From Methanomassiliicoccales archaeon (GTDB lineage Archaea; Thermoplasmatota; Thermoplasmata; Sysuiplasmatales; Sysuiplasmataceae), in NCBI GenBank assembly GCA_027365715.1, contig DAHXLZ010000148.1:1-23481 (forward strand): DNA of 23,481 nucleotides, read 5' to 3'. Positions 7,494 to 14,423 of this stretch are shown piece after piece (the stretch's first letter is position 1; every line of letters begins with the position of its first letter). Both the position numbers and the translations under genes were made by a program. The notes beneath the pieces are model-generated. The model saw only the letters and a list, made by a program, of their open reading frames with translations, was not told the DNA's origin and did not search any database.

Positions 7494-7523
7494 AATTCAA
7501 ATTGACATATATCTATTTGAATT
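7494..7523 (-). promoter_or_regulatory. arsDA promoter with inverted-repeat operator candidate
   Basis: AATTCAAAT (7494-7502) and ATTTGAATT (7515-7523) form a perfect 9-bp inverted repeat around 12 nt that contain a TATATCT/AGATATA core, so a dimeric regulator bound here would cover the TATA region. On the minus strand TCAAATAGATA (7520 down to 7510) begins 30 nt before the arsD ATG; the same 11 nt begin 31 nt before arsR. ArsR is the obvious candidate regulator, which is inference. Confidence 0.6.
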
Positions 7524-7529
7524 TTACGA

Positions 7530-7558
7530 CTGACTCTATGGCGAGCATAGACAGTCAG
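7530..7558. repeat. bulged hairpin in the ars intergenic region
   Basis: CTGACTCTATG (7530-7540), loop GCGAG, then CATAG-AC-AGTCAG (7546-7558) form an 11-bp stem with a 2-nt bulge. It lies just behind the arsD promoter. The rest of the intergenic region, about 7560-7770, shows no gene and no other strong structure. Confidence 0.4.
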
Positions 7559-7777
7559 GCCACTCCCTGATGATGAACGAATGCCTGCATCTTCAGATTC
7601 TGCAGGTGATACGTGCCACTTACAATTTATCGAAGGCTGGCGTATCGGTCTAATGCCTGAGCGATCCGGCGGTTCATGTCTGTCCGCCACAGGACTGACT
7701 GCAACCTCTTACAGCAATGGATAAGAATTAGGGAATTTGATGTTGCACACAGGAAATAGCAATGAATCTGCACAATG

Positions 7778-7800
7778 TCAAATAGATAGATTTAAATTTA
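7778..7800 (+). promoter_or_regulatory. arsR promoter with the shared ars box
   Basis: TCAAATAGATA (7778-7788) begins 31 nt before the arsR ATG and is identical to the box before arsD. It is followed by an A/T-rich stretch containing TTTAAATTT. The box lies where an archaeal TATA element should be, so binding there would block both promoters at once. Confidence 0.55.
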
Positions 7801-7808
7801 ATTAAACA

Positions 7809-8219
7809 ATGGAAGAATACATGGAACCGTGTATTCCGCGAAAGATTACAATTGAGTTAAATCCCGAATCCACATCGTCACTTGCATCGGTATTCAGTGC
7901 ACTCGCTGAGCCTGCCAGGCTGTTGATAGTGCGATTACTTGTGAGTTATGGAGAAACCTGCACCTGTGAAATTGTATCTGCATTGAAACTGGCACAACCA
8001 ACTGTAACACACCATCTGAAAATACTTGAGGAAGCAGGCATAATATATAGAAAACCAAAAGGGAAATGGACATATTTTGGTCTGGCAGGAGACAGGATAA
8101 GTGACGTTATTCTTCTCGCAGATTTGATATCCAGAAACAGGAGAGAATTTAATAGAACCGGAATTGAGAAACTGTCGCACACCTCGATTATAACAGCTCC
8201 CGCAGCCGTGCCTGACTGA
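7809..8219 (+). CDS. arsR: ArsR-family metalloid-responsive repressor
   Basis: Winged-helix repressor expected to leave DNA when it binds arsenite. In the 136 residues, helix alpha3 carries ETCTCEI (C51 and C53), equivalent to the ELCVCDL metal site of E. coli ArsR. The helix-turn-helix reads LAQPTVTHHLKILEEAGII and the wing KGKWTYFGL. C8 near the N-terminus could be a third ligand. ATG at 7809 is used here; the in-frame ATG at 7821 would remove four residues. It is followed by arsC 9-15 nt downstream, so the two form an operon divergent from arsDA. Autoregulation and control of arsDA are suggested by the identical promoter boxes. Confidence 0.93.
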   Translation: MEEYMEPCIPRKITIELNPESTSSLASVFSALAEPARLLIVRLLVSYGETCTCEIVSALKLAQPTVTHHLKILEEAGIIYRKPKGKWTYFGLAGDRISDVILLADLISRNRREFNRTGIEKLSHTSIITAPAAVPD

Positions 8220-8228
8220 AGGAGGTTC

Positions 8229-8654
8229 ATGCGCATGACGGGAAAATTGCTCTTTGTTTGTGTTGAGAATGCGGGAAGAAGCCTCATGGCAGAAGCTTTC
8301 GCAAGGAGTCTGGGCCTGAACGCAGTAAGCGCGGGCACAATTCCGGCGAGTGAGCCAAATCCGCTGGTTGTTGAGGCGATGTCAGAACTGGGTATCGACA
8401 TAATGCCGGGTATGCCGAAAAAACTGACATTGGAGATGATAAATGACGCAGATCTCGTTGTCACAATGGGCTGTTCCGTAGAGCAGGCGTGTCCGAAACC
8501 CATGATTGCCGAAATGAACAGGAAACTGGTGGATTGGAGTCTTGAGGATCCAAAAGGCAGGCCGATAGAGGAGATACGCGGCATCAGAGATGACATCAGA
8601 AGAAGGGTCAGGGAGTTGGCAGGCGTTTCTGATGAAAATTCCGTCACTGAGTGA
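8229..8654 (+). CDS. arsC: arsenate reductase, low-molecular-weight phosphatase type
   Basis: Reduces arsenate to arsenite with a Cys triad and a thiol donor such as thioredoxin. The phosphatase loop CVENAGRS (C11 to R17, CX5R) opens the protein, and MGCSVEQACP supplies C82 and C88, the pair that forms the shuttle disulfide in the thioredoxin-coupled class. DWSLEDPKG contains the general-acid Asp region. Length 141 residues is usual. GGAGGT at 8221-8226 is only 2 nt from the ATG at 8229 but 8 nt from the ATG at 8235, so translation more likely starts at 8235 (MTGKLLFVCVEN). It is co-transcribed with arsR. Arsenite made here would need an efflux pump, which is not in the window. Confidence 0.93.
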   Translation: MRMTGKLLFVCVENAGRSLMAEAFARSLGLNAVSAGTIPASEPNPLVVEAMSELGIDIMPGMPKKLTLEMINDADLVVTMGCSVEQACPKPMIAEMNRKLVDWSLEDPKGRPIEEIRGIRDDIRRRVRELAGVSDENSVTE

Positions 8655-8990
8655 TGTGGAATATGACGCCGGAGAGGAAACAGGAACGGGCAAAGGACTG
8701 AAAAATATACGACATCCTCGATTTCACGCTGGATGCTGACAAACTCAAGCAAATTTAACGCTTGTGAGCGGGAAATCCCACATGCTTTGGCGGCGGGATG
8801 AAAGGTAACTGTTTTATAACATGTTGTCTGTGCGTCATCTGATAGCAGGCCGGGACACAACCGGACTTGAAAATGCCCGTGGAGATTGATACCTCCGTAA
8901 CCCGGAAGGGGATCGAGTATCTTTTGATGAAACAGGAAGCCGCACCCTTCAGGGGTGTGAGTGTGTCACATAAGCCGTATACGTAAGACT
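8655..8990. other. leader region upstream of the thiamine riboswitch
   Basis: No convincing gene. A TATA-like GTTTTATAAC (8811-8820) could start the thiamine transcript near 8843, giving a long leader before the riboswitch. CACCC-TTCAG-GGGTG (8943-8957) is a small hairpin, and GTATACGTA near 8978 could be a second TATA-like element. Right after arsC a short stretch (about 8704-8757) encodes KIYDILDFTLDADKLKQI, which looks protein-like but is only 18 codons after a stop. Confidence 0.4.
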
Positions 8991-8997
8991 GCGCGAC

Positions 8998-9080
8998 AAA
9001 GGGGAGCTTCTGACGAGGCTGAGAGGACCTTTGAGGTCGACCCTTTGAACCTGATCCAGGTAATGCTGGCGGAGGGAAAG
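8998..9080 (+). ncRNA. TPP riboswitch (THI element)
   Basis: Senses thiamine pyrophosphate in the nascent or mature leader RNA. The conserved parts appear in order: GGGGAGC (9001-9007), GGCTGAGA (9017-9024), ACCCTTTGAACCTGATC (9040-9056), GGTAATGCTGGCGGAGGGAAAG ending at 9080. Stems: P2 AAAGGG (8998-9003) with CCCTTT (9041-9046); P3 GCTTC/GAGGC (9006-9010, 9015-9019); a P3a-like hairpin GACCT/AGGTC (9026-9030, 9034-9038); P5 CCAG/CTGG (9056-9059, 9066-9069). No canonical P1 can be paired. The 3' end, GGAGGG (9071-9076), is also a good ribosome-binding site for an ATG at 9084. Thiamine transport and synthesis genes follow, as expected. Confidence 0.95.
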
Positions 9081-9083
9081 AAA

Positions 9084-9170
9084 ATGAATGCTCAATTTTT
9101 GGTTTCGGAGCCTGAGGATAGAACGCATATTCTGCCATACGCAATACCCGGGGGGCCGCAGACATGCTGA
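9084..9170 (+). CDS. possible 28-aa leader ORF coupled to the first transporter
   Basis: ATG at 9084 lies 7 nt after GGAGGG, the terminal conserved segment of the TPP riboswitch. The frame (MNAQFLVSEPEDRTHILPY and nine more residues) ends at 9170 and overlaps the thiT1 ATG (9164) by 7 nt. The peptide resembles nothing known. The layout suggests that ligand-controlled access to GGAGGG sets translation of this frame and, by coupling, of the transporter. This is inferred from positions only; it may be an unused frame. Confidence 0.4.
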   Translation: MNAQFLVSEPEDRTHILPYAIPGGPQTC

Positions 9171-10399
9171 CTTCCAGGCAACGGTCGCTCTTTATTTCGT
9201 CCTCATGCGGCTTCTTCATATGGGGCATCGTGGCCTCAATGGCACCACTCTCCCTCTCATGGCCGTTCGTAAACGGCAATGACCCGCTTGTGAGAGTGCT
9301 GATACTTTCTGCGGGACCTGCCGGACTGCTTGCAGGAAACTTCCTGATGGGAATACTGTCGGATGTAATCGGCAGAAAGAAGGTGTTCCTGGCGACAATG
9401 TCAACTTACAGTCTGGGCCTGGTACTCATTTCCATCGCCACCACATTCACTGTGCTCCTTGCCGGCGTGGTGATTTCATCATTTGGCGTGGGCGGAGAAG
9501 AGATACCTTCGCTTGCACTCATCGCCGAGGATGTATCGGTCAAACAGCGCGGCAGGCTTTTGACGCTCGCCCCCAACTTCAACAACATAGGCAGTGCGTT
9601 CGCTGCTGCGTTTTTTCTTTTCTCTGTCTCCGGTTCTGTCTTCGTTGAACGCATCTATCTTCTGACAGCATCCCTGGCAATCATAGGCCTGCTTGTTTTT
9701 TCCAGAGTGACGATGCCGGAATCCTTCAGATGGCTGCAGTCCAAAGGAAGAAAGGAGGAAGCCGAGATACAGAAGAGCCATCTCGATGTTGGTGTTGAAG
9801 GTGAATCTGTTAAACTTCCGTCCCTCTGGAGAAGTTACACACTTCTCAGCATACTGGGTGTTTCACAGTTCCTGACATTCGGCCTGATGGCATTTGTACT
9901 CGGACCGGATGAATTTCCATCCCAGACGGCACTGATAATTGTCGTTGCCCTGGCCGGAGCCTCAATCAGCGGTTTCATCGCAGCACCGCTCGTTTCAATG
10001 GGGAGGAAGAGGTACACTTTGTTTTCTTTTGGCGGAGGATTCGTAACGATTGTTGCAATACTCTTTGCGTTCGGCAGCCTCGGCAGCGAGTACGTGTTTC
10101 TGCCCCTTCTGTTCCTTAACATGGCTTTCAGCGAGTTTGCATGGGCCGCAAGAACTACACTGGAACCTGAACTTTTCCCGACAGCCATGCGCGGCACCGG
10201 CATCGGACTGGTAAGGGTGTTGCCAATTGTTGCATACATAGTGAGCATAATACTCCTCAGCAGCACTGGACTCTTTGACTTTGTACTCATTAACGTGATA
10301 CTGTGGGGAGCAGGTTTCGCGGCCGCAGGATACTGGTATCTCCGGGGAATCGAGACGAGCGGCATAAGCCCTGACTTCAAGGTGGCAGAGAATGTCTGA
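9164..10399 (+). CDS. MFS transporter, ThiT1-like (thiamine or precursor uptake)
   Basis: A 411-residue major facilitator protein with about 12 hydrophobic segments. The family loop motif GILSDVIGRKK follows helix 2, and MPESFRWLQSKGR follows helix 6, as in the sugar-porter branch. FGVGGEEIPSLAL in helix 4 and WAARTTLEPELFPTAMRGTG in the second half recur in the next gene, so the two are paralogues. The TPP riboswitch upstream and thiD/thiE downstream point to thiamine, its phosphate or a pyrimidine precursor as substrate. From memory, THI-box-controlled MFS pairs in Thermoplasma were called ThiT1/ThiT2. The ATG at 9164 lacks a strong ribosome-binding site of its own, but overlaps a leader frame. 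It overlaps the next gene by 8 nt. Confidence 0.85.
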   Translation: MLTSRQRSLFISSSCGFFIWGIVASMAPLSLSWPFVNGNDPLVRVLILSAGPAGLLAGNFLMGILSDVIGRKKVFLATMSTYSLGLVLISIATTFTVLLAGVVISSFGVGGEEIPSLALIAEDVSVKQRGRLLTLAPNFNNIGSAFAAAFFLFSVSGSVFVERIYLLTASLAIIGLLVFSRVTMPESFRWLQSKGRKEEAEIQKSHLDVGVEGESVKLPSLWRSYTLLSILGVSQFLTFGLMAFVLGPDEFPSQTALIIVVALAGASISGFIAAPLVSMGRKRYTLFSFGGGFVTIVAILFAFGSLGSEYVFLPLLFLNMAFSEFAWAARTTLEPELFPTAMRGTGIGLVRVLPIVAYIVSIILLSSTGLFDFVLINVILWGAGFAAAGYWYLRGIETSGISPDFKVAENV

Positions 10400-11642
10400 C
10401 GTGATCAGGGATGCACCGCAGCAGGCTTTCAGGAATTACCGTGAACTGAAGGACAAACTGGATGGAGCGGTGTGGGGGCGTTCTCATTCGCTTGTATTCA
10501 TAACCCTGTCTGCAAGTCTGTTCGTGTGGGGGGTTGTCCTTGCTGTCGGACCCCTGGTCATTTCATGGCCGATGGTAACACCTTCATCCGTACTGTATAT
10601 TCTTGTTGCCGCACCTTCCGGTCTGCTCACGGGTAATCTGGTCATGGGGATTCTGGCCGACAGGCTGGGCAGGAAGAAATCTTTCATGCTCACGCTCATT
10701 ATATCAATAGCCGGTCTCGCAGGGATACTTCTCTCTGAAACCATCTGGCTCCTGATAGCGTCGCTGTTCCTGACTGAATTCGGATTCGGCGGAGAAGAGA
10801 CCGTATCGCTCGCACTGATGTCTGAGTTATTCCCGATAAGATATCGCGGAAAGGCTTTAGTTGGTTCGACGAATTTCGCCAATGCCGGTGCCATGCTGGT
10901 GGCGCTTGCATTCATTGCTTCGCCATTCTCGATTATTGATGAAAAGATAATGATTGCAATTCTGGCAGCAGGAGGGCTCGGCATAGCTCTGGTCAGCAGG
11001 CTGCTGATACCCGAAAGCCTCAGATGGGCTTTCGTGAAGGAAAAAGGTCCAAAGACGGCTGCACCGCTGAAAGTGAGGGAGGGTGCATTCAGTTTTGCCG
11101 TGCTTGCGACAGTGGCCAGCACCATAATCCTGACATATGCTCTGCTGGCTCTTGTTCTGGGGCCCTTTGAATTTCCTCATCTGGTCGGCGCAATAGTCTT
11201 CACCTACAATCTCGGAGAAACCGCAGCCGGCTTTGCGGCCATTTTCATTGTATCAATGCTTTCAAGAAAGGGTTTCACGCTGTTTGCCTTTGCAGGCGGT
11301 TTCATCACCATGCTGCCATTCATCGCATATTATTACATCGCTCCGGCCTCACTGTTATTCTTCCTTTCTTTGCTGTTCATAAACGGTGCATTCGGCGAAT
11401 TTGGATGGGCCGCAAGAAACATGATGCAACCAGAACTGTTCACCACAAGATTCAGGGGAACGGGCATTGGCTCGGTAAGGGGAATAGGATACGTGCTGTA
11501 CATAGCATCCCTCTTCCTTGTTTACGGCTATACACCTGCAGAGTACATTTACTATGCATCGTTTATATGGCTGGCCGGCCTCATCGCCGCTGCAGCATGG
11601 TACGTAAAGGGAAGAGAAACTTCGGGTGAGAGCCTTGATTGA
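10392..11642 (+). CDS. MFS transporter, ThiT2-like paralogue
   Basis: A 416-residue major facilitator protein with about 12 membrane segments, clearly homologous to the gene before it: FVWGVVLAVGPLVISWP, GILADRLGRKK, FGFGGEETVSLAL, IPESLRWAF and WAARNMMQPELFTTRFRGTG align with the equivalents there. An extra N-terminal soluble stretch of about 30 residues (QQAFRNYRELKDKLDGAVWG) precedes helix 1. The ATG lies inside the end of the preceding gene (ATGTCTGA), so the two are co-translated. Tandem duplication with divergence suggests either two substrates, such as thiamine and HMP, or a heterodimer. Substrate is inferred only from operon and riboswitch. Confidence 0.85.
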   Translation: MSDVIRDAPQQAFRNYRELKDKLDGAVWGRSHSLVFITLSASLFVWGVVLAVGPLVISWPMVTPSSVLYILVAAPSGLLTGNLVMGILADRLGRKKSFMLTLIISIAGLAGILLSETIWLLIASLFLTEFGFGGEETVSLALMSELFPIRYRGKALVGSTNFANAGAMLVALAFIASPFSIIDEKIMIAILAAGGLGIALVSRLLIPESLRWAFVKEKGPKTAAPLKVREGAFSFAVLATVASTIILTYALLALVLGPFEFPHLVGAIVFTYNLGETAAGFAAIFIVSMLSRKGFTLFAFAGGFITMLPFIAYYYIAPASLLFFLSLLFINGAFGEFGWAARNMMQPELFTTRFRGTGIGSVRGIGYVLYIASLFLVYGYTPAEYIYYASFIWLAGLIAAAAWYVKGRETSGESLD

Positions 11643-11664
11643 ACCTGTGACGGAGGCGTTCTGA

Positions 11665-12459
11665 TTGAGAGGCCGCGCAATGACAGTCGGAGGCTCAGAT
11701 TCCGGAGGAGGAGCGGGCATACAGGCAGACCTGAAGACTTTCAGCGCGCTTTCGGTGTTCGGGAGCTCGGTGATCGTTGCACTCACGGCACAGAACAGTG
11801 TCGAGGTTGCAGGCATAATGCCGGTTCCCGTCCGGTTTGTGGAGAAACAAATGGACGCCGTACTCGGCGATATTGGCACGGATGCTGCTAAAACAGGAAT
11901 GCTCTATTCTGCAGAAATCATAGAAGCAGTTGCGGGAAGATTTAGGGAACATGGCGTGAAGAATGTTGTTGTAGACCCGGTCATGATCGCCAAGACCGGG
12001 GCGAGACTGCTCAGGAAGAATGCCGTGGATGCACTCATGAAAAGGCTCGTTTCGATTTCGCTGCTTGTCACGCCAAACATACCGGAAGCAGAGATCATGT
12101 CCGGCATGAGAATACTGTCAGAAGAGGACATAAGGAGTGCTGCGCGAAGGATACATGAGATGACCGGCGCGAGTGTGCTTGTGAAAGGGGGGCACAGCGC
12201 CGGCAAACGTTCGACAGATATAATCTGCACCTATGCCGGGTATCGCAGTTTTTCAGGTGAAAGGATCGGCACACGGAACACCCACGGGACGGGAGACACA
12301 CTCTCTGCCGCCATAACCGCATATCTGGCAAGAGGCCTGAATATCATGGATGCAGTCAGTGCCGGCAGGGATTTCCTGCAGGCGGCGCTCGAACGCTCCT
12401 TTCCAATGGGTAAGGGTTTCGGCAGCCTTGACCATTCATGGAGGTTAAAAGATGACTGA
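11665..12459 (+). CDS. thiD: hydroxymethylpyrimidine (phosphate) kinase ThiD
   Basis: Phosphorylates HMP and HMP-phosphate to HMP-PP, the pyrimidine half of thiamine. Ribokinase-fold motifs are complete: TVGGSDSGGGAGIQADLKTF near the N-terminus binds the pyrimidine, VVDPVMIAKTG, TPNIPEAE and VLVKGGH follow, and RNTHGTGDTLSAAI holds the catalytic Asp and anion hole. At 264 residues it is the single-domain kinase and lacks the C-terminal ThiN domain that many archaeal ThiD proteins carry; a separate ThiE in this operon explains that. TTG at 11665 has GGAGG 8 nt upstream; ATG at 11680 would cut into the first strand, so TTG is preferred. It overlaps the next gene by 8 nt. Confidence 0.94.
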   Translation: MRGRAMTVGGSDSGGGAGIQADLKTFSALSVFGSSVIVALTAQNSVEVAGIMPVPVRFVEKQMDAVLGDIGTDAAKTGMLYSAEIIEAVAGRFREHGVKNVVVDPVMIAKTGARLLRKNAVDALMKRLVSISLLVTPNIPEAEIMSGMRILSEEDIRSAARRIHEMTGASVLVKGGHSAGKRSTDIICTYAGYRSFSGERIGTRNTHGTGDTLSAAITAYLARGLNIMDAVSAGRDFLQAALERSFPMGKGFGSLDHSWRLKDD

Positions 12460-13507
12460 AGAATTCGGGAAAATAACGCGGGATTTTTTCAATAAGAACA
12501 TAACACAGAAGCTGGGACAAAGCAGGAAAGAGGTCATCGTGCCTCCGGGAAACGGCGTGGATGTGGGCATAGTCAGACTGCACAGGAACCTGGTCATGGC
12601 CATAACCACAGATCCGTTCTACATAGTACCGGCTTACGGCTGGCAGAAGGCAGCATGGTTCGCGTTTCATATCATTGCTTCAGATCTGTGCACTTCCGGT
12701 CTGCCCCCGGAATATCTCGCAGTCGACCTTAACCTGCCCGTGTCCATAACCGACGACGAGTTCAGGCTCCTCTGGAACACTGTTGACAGGGAGGCCAGAA
12801 AGTATGGAGTTTCCATCGTCACAGGACACACTGCAAGGTACGAAGGCACGGATTATCCAATGGTTGGCGGTGCAACAATGATGGGCACCGGACCTGCAGA
12901 CAGATATGTCACTTCAGCAATGGCACAAACAGGAGACACTGTTATTATCACAAAGACTGCCGCACTCGAAGCAGCAGCGATATTCTCCCAGCTGTTTCCC
13001 GAATACATATCGGCGCATCTCGGAAGCACGGTTCTCAGAAAAGGGCAGAGGCTCTTCCACCGCATGTCGACGGTGGACGAGTCCCTGGCAGCCGCATCAT
13101 TCGGCCTCAGGAAGAAGGGAGTGACATCCATGCACGATGCAACAGAGGGCGGCGTCCTCGGTGCACTTTATGAGGTGGCTGAAGCTTCCGGAAAGGGAAT
13201 CACGGTCGAAATGGAAAAGGTGCCCGTTGATCAGGAAGTGCGTGAGATCTGTGAGTTATTTGAAATGCGCCCGCATTACTCGATAAGTGAAGGATCGCTG
13301 ATCATGACAGTCAGGAAAGACAGATGCGATGATCTGCTGTCTGTGTTGAAGTCCCGCAGAATAAAAGCGACTGCTGTTGGCACAATAACCGATGCACGAA
13401 AGGGCAGAAGAGTGGTGACTGACGGCAGAGTGGAGGAACTCACTCCGCCCGGGAAGGATGATTTCTGGAAGGCAATACACAGAGCAGCGGAGGAGCGGCT
13501 CAGTTGA
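12452..13507 (+). CDS. HypE/PurM-superfamily protein in the thiamine operon, possible thiamine-phosphate kinase
   Basis: A 351-residue ATP-binding protein of the AIR synthase (PurM) superfamily, which includes HypE, SelD, PurM and ThiL. Recognisable parts: GVDVGIV (35-41) where the family has its Asp-rich strand, ITTDPFYIVP (51-60), ASDLCTSGLPPEYLAVDLNLP (76-96; 21 residues named by range), VTGHTARYEG and HDATEGGVLGALYEVAEASG (from residue 228), the last closest to HypE. The HypE C-terminal Cys motif used for carbamoyl transfer is missing (it ends AAEERLS), and no hydrogenase genes are nearby, so a hydrogenase role is unlikely. It overlaps thiD by 8 nt and thiE by 4 nt. This suggests a thiamine-related ATP-dependent step, perhaps the missing TMP to TPP kinase. 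That function is inference. Confidence 0.75.
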   Translation: MTEEFGKITRDFFNKNITQKLGQSRKEVIVPPGNGVDVGIVRLHRNLVMAITTDPFYIVPAYGWQKAAWFAFHIIASDLCTSGLPPEYLAVDLNLPVSITDDEFRLLWNTVDREARKYGVSIVTGHTARYEGTDYPMVGGATMMGTGPADRYVTSAMAQTGDTVIITKTAALEAAAIFSQLFPEYISAHLGSTVLRKGQRLFHRMSTVDESLAAASFGLRKKGVTSMHDATEGGVLGALYEVAEASGKGITVEMEKVPVDQEVREICELFEMRPHYSISEGSLIMTVRKDRCDDLLSVLKSRRIKATAVGTITDARKGRRVVTDGRVEELTPPGKDDFWKAIHRAAEERLS

Positions 13508-14124
13508 GATACGGCGGATTGTATCTTGTGACTCCCGATTACACGCCGGGAAAATTCTTCGGCATTGTGGAAAGCGCAATAGCAGGCGGTGTCGACATAC
13601 TTCAGTACAGGGATAAGAGCAATACGAAGCAGGTCAGAATGGAAGTTGCGGGAAGATTGCGCTCGATTTGCAGCGATAACGGCATTCCATTCATTGTCAA
13701 CGATGATATTGACATCACAGTCGAATCGGAAGCTGACGGAATCCACATCGGAACGGGCGACACACCATATGCGGAAGCAAGGGAAAGGATGAACAATGGT
13801 GTCGTCGGTGTCTCTGTCTATGGCGATATTGAACTCGCGCTGAAATATGAAAGGATGGGTGCGGATTATGTTTCATTCGGTCCGTTCTTTGATACCGATT
13901 CCAAGAAGGACGCTTCAGTTTATGACATAGGTGTGCTTGAAGAAGCACGGTCGAGACTGGCGGTTCCTGTATTCGTCATTGGTGGCATTACGGCAGAAAA
14001 TATTTCGAAAGTTATCAGCTGTGGTGTTGATGGTGTCGCCGTCATCTCTGCCATTTTCCGTTCCGCCGATCCGGAGTCTGCCGCCAGAGAGCTGAAGAGA
14101 TTGATTGCCGGCCGCAAATGCTGA
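13504..14124 (+). CDS. thiE: thiamine phosphate synthase ThiE
   Basis: Joins HMP-PP and thiazole phosphate to thiamine phosphate. The 206-residue TIM barrel shows GGLYLVTPD, DILQYRDKS (pyrophosphate-binding strand), FIVNDDIDI, GIHIGTGD, GVSVYG, SFGPFFDTDSKKDAS, FVIGGI and GVAVISAI, in the usual ThiE order and length. It starts at TTG 13504, giving a TTGA overlap of 4 nt with the gene before it; no other start fits the first strand (RYGGLYLVTPD). It is the last gene of the riboswitch-controlled operon. No thiC, thi4 or thiazole-synthesis gene is in the window, so both precursors must come from elsewhere or be imported. Confidence 0.94.
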   Translation: MRYGGLYLVTPDYTPGKFFGIVESAIAGGVDILQYRDKSNTKQVRMEVAGRLRSICSDNGIPFIVNDDIDITVESEADGIHIGTGDTPYAEARERMNNGVVGVSVYGDIELALKYERMGADYVSFGPFFDTDSKKDASVYDIGVLEEARSRLAVPVFVIGGITAENISKVISCGVDGVAVISAIFRSADPESAARELKRLIAGRKC

Positions 14125-14423
14125 GCAACAGAAACAGCTGTTGGAGAGTTTTAGTTTCAGTGCCGTTGGAGCAGCAGGTGTCCGTACTATCCGCACCATC
14201 TGCACGTGAAGACATCCGGCATAAGCAGCCACTGGACAGAGCACTCTGCCAGTCTCCTGATTGAATAAGGGAGTGACCCCCTGTTTTCGCCAGAGCCGCA
14301 ATGGAAACGTATATATTGAGAGTCATTTTGCTATTAACCGGAACTGCGCGTCGGGCGCCCCATGGTCCCTTTATAAAATACAGGGGCGGGATGCCTGCAT
14401 CATGTTTGATTTGAGGAGATATA
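14125..14423 (+). promoter_or_regulatory. thiE-rps12 intergenic region with rps12 promoter
   Basis: CAACAG-AAACAG-CTGTTG just after thiE (about 14127-14144), followed by a T-rich stretch, may end the thiamine transcript. TTATAAAATA (14371-14380) is a strong TATA box, placing the rps12 start site near 14400. A second TATA-like GTATATATT lies near 14310. GAGGAGA precedes the rps12 ATG at a good distance. Nothing else is recognised. Confidence 0.6.

Noticed and set aside
8664..8757. Possible small gene after arsC (KIYDILDFTLDADKLKQI)
   Set aside because: An in-frame TGA separates it from the nearest ATG and only 18 codons remain; no evidence for recoding.
7946..8860. 304-codon minus-strand frame opposite arsR and arsC
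   Set aside because: It is antisense to two well-supported genes and its translation has no recognisable domain, so it is a shadow frame.
12452..13507. Annotation as hydrogenase maturation factor HypE
   Set aside because: The C-terminal Cys motif is missing, there are no hydrogenase genes nearby, and the gene overlaps thiD and thiE.
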